A stretch of 30,839 nt of DNA from an uncultured Prevotella sp. (GTDB lineage Bacteria > Bacteroidota > Bacteroidia > Bacteroidales > Bacteroidaceae). Below are positions 23,261 through 30,575 of the stretch, piece after piece. The stretch covers positions 1-30,839 of the forward strand of contig UQKO01000026.1 of the NCBI GenBank assembly GCA_900541575.1, written 5' to 3'. The position numbers were made by a program, and so were the translations under genes. Positions within the stretch are counted from its first letter, which is position 1; each line of letters begins with the position of its first letter. The notes beneath the pieces were generated by a model. The model had not been told where the DNA came from. It did not search any database and saw nothing but the letters and a program-made list of their open reading frames with translations.

Positions 23261-23836
23261 TTACTTTAGTTCATCAGCGTTGATTCCCAATGCAGCCATG
23301 AGTGAGAAACCTAGAATTTCTTGTCGGAAGCCATCACCCTCGGTGGGCTCCATTGTGAAGAGGGTTATTTGTTTGTCGTCGGTCTGTTGGCAGATTTTCT
23401 TTACTTCGGTGCCGTAGGCTTTCATGTCGGCCACTACCATGAGATGATTGATTTCCTTGCTATCGGCGAGCATCGTGAGCGATTGTAGGAAAAATTCGTC
23501 TGTACGCACCACCTCTTCTACGGGAAATGCGAAGAGTGAGAATCGTCCTAAATTGTCGCTGAAGGAAAGTCCGTTGAGGTCATCATCAAAGCGTGATGGT
23601 TGGAAATAGCAGAGTGCTTTCACCTCTTTGGGGTAGAGGAAGTGGACTTGTAGTTCGTTGTTGCCCGGACGGAGGCCTGTATCGAGCGCTATGCAGTCGA
23701 GCCAGTGGCAGAGGTCTGCTTTGCTGATGGGACGACCAATCATTCGGCTGAAGTTGCGGGTGAGGTCCTCGGCCACGCGGTCGAGATAGGCAGCATCTAC
23801 TAGCACCACGGCAGGTGCCCATTTGTTGTCTTGCAT
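23261..23836 (-). CDS. Hypothetical protein, possibly NYN/PIN-like (DUF6621-like)
   Basis: The 191-residue soluble protein begins WAPAVVLVDAAYLDRVAEDL, a strand-then-helix with an early Asp as in NYN/PIN-type nucleases. Later strands carry LDCIALD, LQVHFLYP and NHLMVVADMKAYGTEVKKIC, the last resembling the second acidic strand of that fold, although with ADM rather than the common SGDSD. I recall a Bacteroidetes family DUF6621 of this kind, but both the family and any nuclease role are tentative. It starts 18 nt after the S4 protein gene and ends the ctc–pth–S4 run of genes, so a link to RNA is plausible. Confidence 0.6.
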   Translation of the reverse strand: MQDNKWAPAVVLVDAAYLDRVAEDLTRNFSRMIGRPISKADLCHWLDCIALDTGLRPGNNELQVHFLYPKEVKALCYFQPSRFDDDLNGLSFSDNLGRFSLFAFPVEEVVRTDEFFLQSLTMLADSKEINHLMVVADMKAYGTEVKKICQQTDDKQITLFTMEPTEGDGFRQEILGFSLMAALGINADELK

Positions 23837-23854
23837 AGGAGGAGAAGTGATGGA

Positions 23855-24292
23855 TTAGAAGTTGTTATCAGTTTCGTCTTCGTCTTCGTCGAAGCTGAAG
23901 TCGGAATCGAGGAACATAGGTGTCTCGTCGGCAAACTCGTCGAGTGCGCGTCGATCTTTTTTTGTTGGGCGTCCAGTTCCTCTAGCTCGATCTACAAAGC
24001 CGCTGATTCGGCTCATTTCGAGCAGTTCGTATTGCTCGGCCGAGGTAATATTTTCGAGCACATCGGGCAAGAGCTTCGCTCCTACGCGTTTCTCGATGGG
24101 TTGCTTCACACGGAAAGTATATGTGATGGGCGACTTTTTTACGTTTACCTTGTCGCCGGCTTTTACTGTGCGTGAGGGTTTTGCCTGTGCACCATTGATG
24201 GCGACGCGTCCGTTTTTGCAAGCGTCGGCTGCTAAGGTTCGCGTCTTATAAATGCGTGCTGCCCAAAGCCATTTGTCTAATCGTGCTTCCAT
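23855..24292 (-). CDS. hslR: S4-domain RNA-binding protein (Hsp15/HslR-like)
   Basis: The 145-residue protein begins with an S4 domain (MEARLDKWLWAARIYKTRTL to about residue 65), with the VNGxxxKPSR-type loop as VAINGAQAKPSRTVKAGDKV. The N-terminus matches Hsp15, which binds stalled 50S subunits that carry peptidyl-tRNA. A basic middle (GRPTKKDRR) and an acidic tail (DSDFSFDEDEDETDN) follow. Its neighbours pth and ctc also act on ribosomes and peptidyl-tRNA, which fits the role. The symbol is given by similarity to E. coli hslR; orthology is probable, not shown. Confidence 0.8.
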   Translation of the reverse strand: MEARLDKWLWAARIYKTRTLAADACKNGRVAINGAQAKPSRTVKAGDKVNVKKSPITYTFRVKQPIEKRVGAKLLPDVLENITSAEQYELLEMSRISGFVDRARGTGRPTKKDRRALDEFADETPMFLDSDFSFDEDEDETDNNF

Positions 24293-24444
24293 GAGTGTTC
24301 CTTTTTTGAGGAGTAGAGGGGAATTTGCTGGAGTTGTCGACGTAGGGAAGCGTCGCCCCCAGTAGGCTCTGATATGTTACTTTTGGGAATGACACCCGTT
24401 TGTGGGGCGTGTGCTACAACACACGATTCTTTAGGTGGGGTGTG

Positions 24445-25008
24445 TTACTTGTTGTTGTACTCATTCATGGCCACGTTAATGCCTGCTAGGCAGAACGTTT
24501 TCACGGCTTCTGCAGCGAGCTTGAGACGTTCGTCCATGCTCTGTAAATCTTCGGGCGTGAATTCGCCGAGCACGTAGTCTACCTGTCCCCCTCGAGGAAA
24601 GTCATTGCCAATGCCGAAACGCAGACGTGCATACTTCTGTGATCCAAGCACGGAGGCTATGTGTTTGAGTCCGTTGTGTCCGCCGTCGCTGCCGCTAGGC
24701 TTAAGGCGTAGGTGGCCAAAGGGCAGAGAGAGGTCGTCGACCACTACGAGCACGCGTTCTACGGGAATTTTCTTTTCGTTCATCCAGTAGCGTACGGCAT
24801 TGCCCGAGAGGTTCATGTAGGTGGAGGGCTTGAGCAGTGTAAGTGTTTGGTTTTTCACCTTTATGGTGCCGATGAATCCGTAGCGTTTGTCTTCAAAGTT
24901 GATGCCAGCTTCTTGGGCTAGTGTGTCGACCACTCGGAATCCTATGTTGTGGCGTGTGCGTGCATATTCATCGCCAATATTTCCTAGTCCTACTATGAGA
25001 TAATTCAC
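24445..25008 (-). CDS. pth: Peptidyl-tRNA hydrolase
   Basis: Pth releases tRNA from peptidyl-tRNA that drops off ribosomes. The 187-residue protein has the expected catalytic residues: Asn10 and His20 in GLGNIGDEYARTRHNIGF, the tRNA-binding MNLSGNAV, the Asp in VVVDDLSLPFG, and GSDGGHNGLKHI. The start is GTG. It lies between ctc and the S4-domain gene on one strand, a gene order common in Bacteroidota. The 151-nt gap after ctc holds a large inverted repeat, so transcription across it may be reduced. Confidence 0.96.
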   Translation of the reverse strand: MNYLIVGLGNIGDEYARTRHNIGFRVVDTLAQEAGINFEDKRYGFIGTIKVKNQTLTLLKPSTYMNLSGNAVRYWMNEKKIPVERVLVVVDDLSLPFGHLRLKPSGSDGGHNGLKHIASVLGSQKYARLRFGIGNDFPRGGQVDYVLGEFTPEDLQSMDERLKLAAEAVKTFCLAGINVAMNEYNNK

Positions 25009-25056
25009 TTTCAGAGGGTATAATTAGAGGTATTGATTTATCTAGTGAATAGATAG

Positions 25057-25143
25057 ATTAAGGGTTAAGAGTCTGATAGCCCTAGCAGCCTGCCTATGCA
25101 GAGCATGCATGAAGTGGGGGTGTACAGACACTTAACCCTTAAT
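25057..25143. repeat. 19-bp inverted repeat between ctc and pth
   Basis: Arms 25057-25075 (ATTAAGGGTTAAGAGTCTG) and 25125-25143 are complementary at 18 of 19 positions and enclose 49 nt. It begins 16 nt after the ctc stop. No T-run follows on the minus strand. It may attenuate or process the ctc–pth transcript (inference). Confidence 0.7.
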
Positions 25144-25159
25144 GTTGTGTGTGCTTAGA

Positions 25160-25765
25160 TTATGCTTCAGCAGCGGCAGCAGCGGCAGCAGCACCCATAG
25201 CGGCACGAGTCATCTTCACTGTGCAAACGATTACCTCCTTAGGAGTAACCATTTCTAGGCCTTCGTAGTTCAAATCACCAGCCTTGATAGTCTTGCCGAG
25301 GTTGAGGTTTGTCACGTCTACGGTGAGCTTCTCGGGGATTTGATCGTACATAGCGCGAACCTTGAGCTTACGTACCATCATCATCAAGCGACCACCAGCA
25401 CGAACACCGGCAGCAAGACCCTGAGCCTGAACGGGTACACCCATTACGATGGGCTTTTCAGCGTGTACTTCGAAGAAGTCTACGTGGAGCACGTTGTCCT
25501 TTACAGGGTGGAACTGTACTTCCTTGAGCACGGCCTTATGGTCGGTACCATCGATGTTGATATCAATGAGGTAGATGTGGGGAGTATAGATGAGCTTGTT
25601 GATTTCCTTTTCGCTTACAGAGAAATGAATAGCAACGGGAGCGCCGTTTTCGTCCTTCTGTTCGCCGTAGATTACGCAGGGTACGCTACCTGCCTTACGG
25701 ATTTCCTTTGTGGCTTTCTTGCCAAGGTCGGTACGCTTAGTACCATTGATTGCAATTTGCTTCAT
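25160..25765 (-). CDS. rplY: 50S ribosomal protein bL25, CTC form
   Basis: bL25/CTC binds 5S rRNA in the large subunit. The 201-residue protein has the N-terminal L25 beta-barrel (KRTDLGKKATKEIRKAGSVPCVIYGE, split here as start RTDLGKKATK and PCVIYGE) and the C-terminal TL5 domain (VPVQAQGLAAGVRAGGRLM), as in CTC and Thermus TL5. It ends in an alanine run with Glu. Its promoter is a clear TTG/19-nt/TAATTTTG pair, and the leader of about 140 nt is structured, suggesting control at the RNA level, as for many ribosomal protein genes. It heads the run ctc–pth–S4–DUF6621-like. Confidence 0.93.
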   Translation of the reverse strand: MKQIAINGTKRTDLGKKATKEIRKAGSVPCVIYGEQKDENGAPVAIHFSVSEKEINKLIYTPHIYLIDINIDGTDHKAVLKEVQFHPVKDNVLHVDFFEVHAEKPIVMGVPVQAQGLAAGVRAGGRLMMMVRKLKVRAMYDQIPEKLTVDVTNLNLGKTIKAGDLNYEGLEMVTPKEVIVCTVKMTRAAMGAAAAAAAAEA

Positions 25766-25907
25766 TGTTTTGTTGTAAAAAAATGTGTTACTCTAAATTA
25801 AGTTTCTGCTGTCGTATGGTTGGCGCACCAAACACCTCCGTTTACGACAACTTCATTCTCGCTTAATTCGCCATCACACGTAAGGCTTTCGCCTCCGCAG
25901 GACAAAT
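25766..25907 (-). promoter_or_regulatory. Structured 5' leader of the bL25 gene (candidate r-protein leader)
   Basis: The minus-strand leader can form GGC-GAAA-GCC, a GNRA-type tetraloop hairpin near its 5' end, and a longer element in which TGTCGTA (25849-25843) pairs with TACGACA (25816-25810), enclosing TTGG-TGCG-CCAA (25831-25820). Ribosomal protein genes often carry autoregulatory leaders; this one does not match any motif I can name with confidence. Confidence 0.45.
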
Positions 25908-25913
25908 CGGATG

Positions 25914-25943
25914 CAAAATTACGTTTTTTTCTTGAATCTGCAA
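25914..25943 (-). promoter_or_regulatory. bL25 gene promoter: TTG -33, 19-nt spacer, TAATTTTG -7
   Basis: On the minus strand TTG (25943-25941), a 19-nt spacer and TAATTTTG (25921-25914) fit the Bacteroidota consensus in boxes and spacing. Start of transcription expected near 25907. Confidence 0.8.
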
Positions 25944-25974
25944 GGCTTAGGTGTGGGTTATTGCAAGGTTCTCC

Positions 25975-26202
25975 CTATTTATGTACAAAACTTTGGTGTC
26001 CACACCAGCATTGGTTGTAGCCTGGGCGTTGCTTAAAAGCAGGACATTTGCATGTACCATAGGTGCAACGTCCACGTCCTTGAACTTCTGTTGGTGCGTT
26101 CACGTTGGTTTCGGAGCATTGCTTAGATGGAGCCAAGGATAGGGCAGTTGCTGAGATGGTAGCGATAGCCACCAAAAGGCATAGGGTTAGTTTTTTCTTC
26201 AT
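25975..26202 (-). CDS. Small secreted Cys-rich peptide with a CxCGH motif
   Basis: The 75-residue product has a standard signal peptide (KKK, then LTLCLLVAIATISATALSLA) and a mature part of about 50 residues. Cysteines are at 29, 46, 51, 53, 65 and 67 and histidines at 69 and 74, in the pattern C-x4-C-x-C-x11-C-x-C-G-H-x4-H. This looks like a small metal-binding or disulfide-stabilised module; I do not recognise a named family. It has its own TAACTTTG promoter box 32 nt upstream, and the gap to the bL25 promoter is short, so it is probably a single-gene transcript. A bacteriocin, metal carrier or surface peptide are all possible. Confidence 0.7.
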   Translation of the reverse strand: MKKKLTLCLLVAIATISATALSLAPSKQCSETNVNAPTEVQGRGRCTYGTCKCPAFKQRPGYNQCWCGHQSFVHK

Positions 26203-26233
26203 GATGTTTAAGTTTTAGGATTGTTGAACACGA

Positions 26234-26241
26234 CAAAGTTA
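26234..26241 (-). promoter_or_regulatory. Promoter -7 box TAACTTTG of the Cys-rich peptide gene
   Basis: On the minus strand TTG, a 20-nt spacer and TAACTTTG precede the ATG by 32 nt, near the Bacteroidota consensus. Confidence 0.65.
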
Positions 26242-26378
26242 CCCATTTATTTTACTTTCTGCAATGCCTTATAATCTTGCTATATGCTTTGTGGTAGTAG
26301 CGTATGAATGAGTGGTTGAAAAAGGTGGATAGAGGAATAAAAAAGTTCCGTGGGCTTAATCATAGATGGCCTGTGTTC

Positions 26379-26750
26379 TCAGAATTCAATGTCTATTTTG
26401 TAATCGGCGCTCTCGGTGTTGAGTGCTATTGCTTCGGCGGGTTGACTCCATTCGGTAGTAAAGTCAAGACTTGGTTCTTGCTCTTGTGTGTAGGCGGCAG
26501 CGGCATTGAAGGCCGATAGAAACTTTTCAAGGTCTTCGCGATAGAGGAAGATCTTATGCTTTTCGAAAGTGGGGTGGGGATTGTCTTCGCTTTCTTTCAG
26601 ACGTTTGCTTTCTGTCAGCGAGATGTAAAACTCACCTTTTCGGTCGCGCTTCACATCGATATAATAGACGCGCTTACCAGCTTTTACGGTTTTTGAAAAG
26701 AGTATTTCGTTGTCAATACGTACTTCTTTGTGCTTGTTTTTGTTTTCCAT
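26379..26750 (-). CDS. DUF3276 family PUR-like nucleic-acid-binding protein
   Basis: The 123-residue protein matches the Bacteroidota DUF3276 family, which has the PUR fold known from eukaryotic Pur-alpha and a Borrelia homologue and binds single-stranded nucleic acids. The core is a four-strand sheet and helix: EILFSKTVKAGKRVYYIDVK, GEFYISLTESKR, KHKIFLYREDLEKFLSAFN. The C-terminal 35 residues are acidic and less conserved. The start is ATG; no TAnnTTTG box fits exactly, the nearest being CAATTTTG about 45 nt upstream. Its cellular role is not established to my knowledge. Confidence 0.88.
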   Translation of the reverse strand: MENKNKHKEVRIDNEILFSKTVKAGKRVYYIDVKRDRKGEFYISLTESKRLKESEDNPHPTFEKHKIFLYREDLEKFLSAFNAAAAYTQEQEPSLDFTTEWSQPAEAIALNTESADYKIDIEF

Positions 26751-27080
26751 AAGTTGATTTAGGTTGTATGATTATAGAGTATAAGTGTTATGATTGTCAA
26801 AATTGCACTTTTTTTTTGAAATAAGCAAGCGCTTTTATAAAAAACTCAAACAATCCTATTGGCTTTTCTTTCTCGTGTATGTGTGTGCACGCGTGTATAT
26901 ATATATAAAAGGAGTGGTGTAGAGAGGATTTCCCATGGTGAATAATCAATCTGGCAAAACTGTCATATAGGAAATAGCTCATTTATCTCCGTCCTTTGAA
27001 AAGAATGTATAAATTCATACTTGCCTATTCCGCGCCCTCTTACTTGTAAAATTAGCTACTTCTTTCTTCATGCTTCCCTC
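26751..27080. other. A+T-rich intergenic region with an alternating purine-pyrimidine tract
   Basis: No gene supported. Positions about 26876-26909 alternate purine and pyrimidine (GTGTATGTGTGTGCACGCG followed by a TA run), a sequence able to adopt Z-DNA or to melt. A tract of related composition lies at about 30500-30533 in the opposite orientation. Confidence 0.5.
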
Positions 27081-27124
27081 CCAAAAAGAATGTGCAACAA
27101 ACGCTTGTTACGCTTGTTGCACAT
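27081..27124 (-). terminator. Terminator of the DUF4923 gene
   Basis: ATGTGCAACAA (27090-27100) and TTGTTGCACAT (27114-27124) form a perfect 11-bp stem with a 13-nt loop. On the minus strand it is followed by TCTTTTTGGG. It lies 50 nt after the stop codon. Confidence 0.75.
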
Positions 27125-27174
27125 ACGCGGGGAGAAAGAAATCTTTGTGTGAGACAATTCCTCTCCGATTGCTT

Positions 27175-27846
27175 TTACTTGCTCAGCTGCATGCCTATGT
27201 AGAGGCCGTCGTAGTTGCTCAAGATAGAATTGATAGCACTCATAGAAGTACTTTTGCTCAGAGCTGATATGCCTTTCACAAGCGAGAGCACTTTGTCGCT
27301 CTCAATGAGCAGACTCAGTTTCCCGCCTGTCTTAGCCACGTGGGGTGTCATTGAGGCAAGTCCACCGAGATAAGTCATCTTCACTGTCTTGTTGGCAGTG
27401 TCGAGTGTATAGTTGCCTTGAATGGTGCGGTTGCCAATCTTGGCACTGTAAGTATTGTCGTTATTGAATGTAAATGAGCATGCACCTTCTTTGATGCCAA
27501 ACTTGGCTAACTGCGTGTTGAGTTCGCTCTTCACCTTGTTGGCAGCTACGGCACCGCCAGCTTTGGCTAGGAGATTCTCGCTCTTAAATACGCAGTCGGA
27601 ACCTGTGTAGTTCCAAGTGCCTACGAGGTCGCTCTGCGAAAGTTTAGAACTACCGCTCAGAATGTTGCCTAAAATGCTACCGATGGTACTGGCTTCGCTC
27701 AATATGTTGCCAGTGGTGGAGCCATTGTTTGCATTTCCAAGGATGCTATTGTTGTTAGCGCCTTGACCCATTGAGCCCGTGGTGCCGCAGCTTGAAAGTG
27801 TTAGTGCACCAGCGAGGAAAGCCAGTGCAATGGAATACTTCTTCAT
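27175..27846 (-). CDS. DUF4923 family lipoprotein
   Basis: The 223-residue protein has a lipoprotein signal (MKKYSIALAFLAGALTLSSC, lipobox Cys20), a Gly/Asn/Ser-rich linker (NNNSILGNANNGSTTGNIL) and a C-terminal domain. That domain starts LVGTWNYTGSDCVFKSENLL, the hallmark of the Bacteroidales DUF4923 family, with lipocalin-like strands (ACSFTFNNDNTYSAKIG, IQGNYTLD). Two cysteines in the domain may form a disulfide. The protein is probably anchored in the outer membrane; its function is unknown. It is a single gene with its own terminator. Confidence 0.85.
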   Translation of the reverse strand: MKKYSIALAFLAGALTLSSCGTTGSMGQGANNNSILGNANNGSTTGNILSEASTIGSILGNILSGSSKLSQSDLVGTWNYTGSDCVFKSENLLAKAGGAVAANKVKSELNTQLAKFGIKEGACSFTFNNDNTYSAKIGNRTIQGNYTLDTANKTVKMTYLGGLASMTPHVAKTGGKLSLLIESDKVLSLVKGISALSKSTSMSAINSILSNYDGLYIGMQLSK

Positions 27847-28327
27847 TGTTGTAATGTATATGTATATAGTTTGTGTTGTGTTTGATGAAGCGGATAATGT
27901 GACGCAAAATTGGCGAAAAACTTCGGAATGAGCAACTTCAAGGCTTCGGAAATAGACGAATGGGCCTTTTTGATGGACGTATGGCGTGAGCTTAATGATG
28001 TATTGACACGGAAATGTTACAGAAACATGAAAACGTTTTAACTCCTTCGTAATATAGTGTGAAGAACTTTACACTCGAAGAATATAGGGTGATTCTGTAG
28101 ATTCTTAGATTAGAAGATGCTCTACCCTCTGACAAGGAAGCTGCTGTTGAGAAGTTCTTTTGTTAATACTTTCTTTGACAGATATTCTGTTGTTGTGGAT
28201 TTGAGGCTTTCATAAAAAACGGGAAATCTCCAATAAATGGTGAATAAAATCTCAATGAGTGGCATTTATTTTTACTAATTGCGCAAAAATAGCGCTCAGT
28301 ATAGCCTTTTGTTAGAAAGGAAATCGT
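27847..28327. other. Intergenic region between divergent DUF4923 and CSD-TPR genes
   Basis: No gene is supported in this stretch of about 480 nt. It contains one hairpin: AGTGT (28056-28060) with ACACT (28071-28075), extended by CTTCG (28045-28049) and CGAAG (28076-28080) across a 6-nt bulge. It must hold the promoter of the DUF4923 gene; only a near match (CAATTTTG) was seen. Confidence 0.5.
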
Positions 28328-28335
28328 TATATTTG
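28328..28335 (+). promoter_or_regulatory. Promoter -7 box TATATTTG of the CSD-TPR gene
   Basis: TATATTTG fits TAnnTTTG 48 nt before the ATG. A TTTG at 28308-28311 is a possible -33 box, with a 16-nt spacer instead of the usual 19. Confidence 0.6.
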
Positions 28336-28383
28336 CGCGCATATTTTATAAAATAAATAATCTCTATAATAAAAATAAGTACG

Positions 28384-30057
28384 ATGTTGACTTTTATTAA
28401 AGCAAACTATCAGATAGGTGATAGTATTGAAGTGACATGCTCGGAAGGTGCAGTCACAGGTGTTATTGAACATGTAGATAGCAAGTATATCGTCTTGCGT
28501 TTGCCCAACGGGCATATTATGGGCATCGCGGCCTCAGATGTGCGCAGTTTTACAGCTGCAAGCCCTGTACCGATGGTGCCTTCTCAGACTCCCGTGGTGA
28601 AAGAACCCATCATGGATGAGGAGGCTGAAGCTCCTGTAAACGCATTGAAAGAACAAAATACAGAATCTCCCACTGCTTTGCAGAAAGAAGCATCTATGAC
28701 GCTGGGAGACATATTAGGAAAAGAGGCCACTGAAGAGGCTCCTTCGGCAAGCGACCTCATCGCACCTACGAGTGTGGCAGAACCTAAGGTGATTGGACAA
28801 ATCGATTTAAGCAAAATCGATCCTAAATACGGAAGAAAAAAGTACTTCCGCAGTGAAGAAGAAAGTTTCGAGGAGCAGAATCATAGAGAAGAAGTCCATG
28901 CCGCATCTCCAAGTGCAGACTATTTCAACTATCAACGTCGTCCCTACGTGGCAGCAAAAGGTCGCGTGACTTATTACAACCCCGACAAACGTTTCGGATT
29001 CATTCACGATTTTAAAAATGATGTAGATCTCTATTTCTACGTAAATCAAGTAATAGAGACTTCTCTCTACCAGAATCTGCGCAAGGGAGTGAAGGTTGTA
29101 TATACTCCTGGTCGTAACAATCAAGGTCCTGCCGCAAATTGCATTCACTTGCCTCATACCGTAGACGATCTCTACATAATGGCTGAAGACAACTTAGAAG
29201 CTCACCGCACGTTCGTGGCCAAAGGATTGCTTGAACACATTCTCGAAGTGGAGCCAGACAATACAGCAGCTCAAGAACTACTCGAAGATGTGATTGAAAA
29301 TATGCCTAAGACCACAGCGCCTGTTACAACGAATTCTTACACCAATGCTTCTGATTCTGCAGGTCTCGCTCGTTTTACTCCCTGCAACCTTTACACGCAG
29401 GCCAAGAAAGCATACATTGCGAAGGACTACGAACGTGCAGAAGAGTTTTATCTTAAGGCAATTGAAGCGGGTGAAAAACCAGATAGTAGCGTGAAAGACT
29501 TGCTCACTCTCTACGTGTCGCGCTTCAAACAAGCAGAGACAGAAGAGCAGAAAACAGCTGCTCGCCAGAAAGCCATGGATTTCTTCGATGCGCATCGCTC
29601 TTTGCTTGAAGAGAACTTTACTACAAAGCAATTTATAGCCCTTAATTACTACCTACCAATTCAGGATTATGACAGATTCCTTGAAATGGTAGACGAATTG
29701 ATGAAGGATCCACAGGTGGGCGAAACGCTTTCTCGTAAAGTGTTCTATATGTGGCAGAAGGCCATTGCGCTCAACAAGCAGGGCCGTACGCAGGACGCTC
29801 TTAATCTCATCGAGGAAGGTCTGCAACTTATGCCTCTTAATCGTCAGCTTCAGATGCTCCGCGAAAGCATTCTCCATCCCGAGCCTAAGGACGAAGCGCA
29901 ATCAGAAATTGCTCCCACAGAAACTCCTGCCGAGGATGAGACCATTTCTGAAAAATCAAGTTCCGCTTCAGACGAGGGAACATCTGCTACTCAGCCCGAG
30001 GCTACTCCCTCTGCCAATGCTCCCGCAGAAAGCGAAACCGCAACCACAGAGGCTTAA
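28384..30057 (+). CDS. Sm-like/cold-shock/TPR multidomain RNA-binding protein
   Basis: The 557-residue cytoplasmic protein has several parts. Residues 1-58 look like a small beta-barrel (IGDSIEVTCSEGAVTGVIEH, KYIVLRLPNGHIMGI), similar in pattern to Sm/KOW-type RNA-binding folds. Residues 60-185 are a low-complexity linker. Residues 190-257 form a cold-shock-like domain with RNP1 as KRFGFI and RNP2 as VDLYFYV. TPR-like helices follow at about 330-380 (LYTQAKKAYIAKDYERAEEF) and 450-500 (WQKAIALNKQGRTQDALNLI), then an acidic Ala/Glu/Ser/Thr tail. No signal peptide. I do not know a characterised relative. The gene is monocistronic: own promoter upstream and strong terminator downstream. Confidence 0.8.
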   Translation: MLTFIKANYQIGDSIEVTCSEGAVTGVIEHVDSKYIVLRLPNGHIMGIAASDVRSFTAASPVPMVPSQTPVVKEPIMDEEAEAPVNALKEQNTESPTALQKEASMTLGDILGKEATEEAPSASDLIAPTSVAEPKVIGQIDLSKIDPKYGRKKYFRSEEESFEEQNHREEVHAASPSADYFNYQRRPYVAAKGRVTYYNPDKRFGFIHDFKNDVDLYFYVNQVIETSLYQNLRKGVKVVYTPGRNNQGPAANCIHLPHTVDDLYIMAEDNLEAHRTFVAKGLLEHILEVEPDNTAAQELLEDVIENMPKTTAPVTTNSYTNASDSAGLARFTPCNLYTQAKKAYIAKDYERAEEFYLKAIEAGEKPDSSVKDLLTLYVSRFKQAETEEQKTAARQKAMDFFDAHRSLLEENFTTKQFIALNYYLPIQDYDRFLEMVDELMKDPQVGETLSRKVFYMWQKAIALNKQGRTQDALNLIEEGLQLMPLNRQLQMLRESILHPEPKDEAQSEIAPTETPAEDETISEKSSSASDEGTSATQPEATPSANAPAESETATTEA

Positions 30058-30081
30058 TAAAAGCTATTTTATACCCACTTC

Positions 30082-30125
30082 AAGCCCCAAGCATACGCAC
30101 TTCAATGTGATGCTTGGGGCTTTTT
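30082..30125 (+). terminator. Strong intrinsic terminator of the CSD-TPR gene
   Basis: AAGCCCCAAGCAT (30082-30094) and ATGCTTGGGGCTT (30110-30122) form a 13-bp G+C-rich stem, with CAC and GTG extending inside, followed by TTTTT. It begins 24 nt after the stop codon. Confidence 0.9.
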
Positions 30126-30130
30126 GGGGG

Positions 30131-30270
30131 TCAGCGGATATTCATAAACAGCGAACGGAGTGCTTCGAACTTCGTCATGATCACGCTAAAACTTAGGCAA
30201 TTCCGTTCCTTCTTGAAGACTTTTCCATCGTTCACTGGGCGTTGAACGCTCGTTCATTGGGTCTTCAGCC
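30131..30270 (+). repeat. Dispersed 3'-end repeat, copy C (inverted)
   Basis: Read on the minus strand, 30248-30227 is a 22-bp unit CGTTCAACGCCC-AGTGAACGAT, followed by GGAAAAGTCTTCAA, AACGGAATTGCCTAAG, TTTTAGCGTGAT and TTCGCTGTTTATGAA. These correspond in order to the conserved blocks of copies A and B. A diverged second unit precedes it at about 30249-30270. It starts right after the CSD-TPR terminator, so relative to the gene upstream it has the same orientation as the other copies. The 22-bp unit number is lower here than in A and B. Confidence 0.8.
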
Positions 30271-30575
30271 CGTCAAGTTAAAACTTGGAACTTGAGTTAA
30301 AGAGTTAATAAAAAGTGATGGAACTACTCTCAGCGGAAGTATTTCCCTGATTACGAATGCAAAGGTAGGAAGGCAAGAAAGGGGGAAAGATACATGTTGG
30401 TTGAAGAGGGACGAAGATGATAATAGCCCATTTCGACTTTATCATTCAGCTGGATAAAGGCGAAGGACGAAAGAGATAAAGTCCCTCCCTTTTAAGCACA
30501 CACCACACCTATATATAAATACGCGCGCGCGAGGTAAAATCACCTTGTTATGCGTTCAAAATCAGTCTATCCTAT
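30271..30575. other. Intergenic region right of copy C
   Basis: No gene supported. It contains the minus-strand promoter-like box at 30360-30367 and, at about 30500-30533, an alternating tract (CACACACC, then TATATA, then CGCGCGCGCG) that could adopt Z-DNA and resembles the inverse of the tract near 26880-26909. Confidence 0.45.
30360..30367 (-). promoter_or_regulatory. Orphan -7 box TACCTTTG reading towards repeat copy C
   Basis: On the minus strand TACCTTTG fits TAnnTTTG, with a TTT about 18 nt upstream. No gene lies downstream on this strand for more than 2 kb. A transcript from here would run through copy C. May be chance. Confidence 0.3.

Noticed and set aside
26797..26982. 61-codon frame upstream of the DUF3276 gene
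   Set aside because: It runs through the low-complexity TATATA/GTGTGT tract and encodes a composition-driven peptide.
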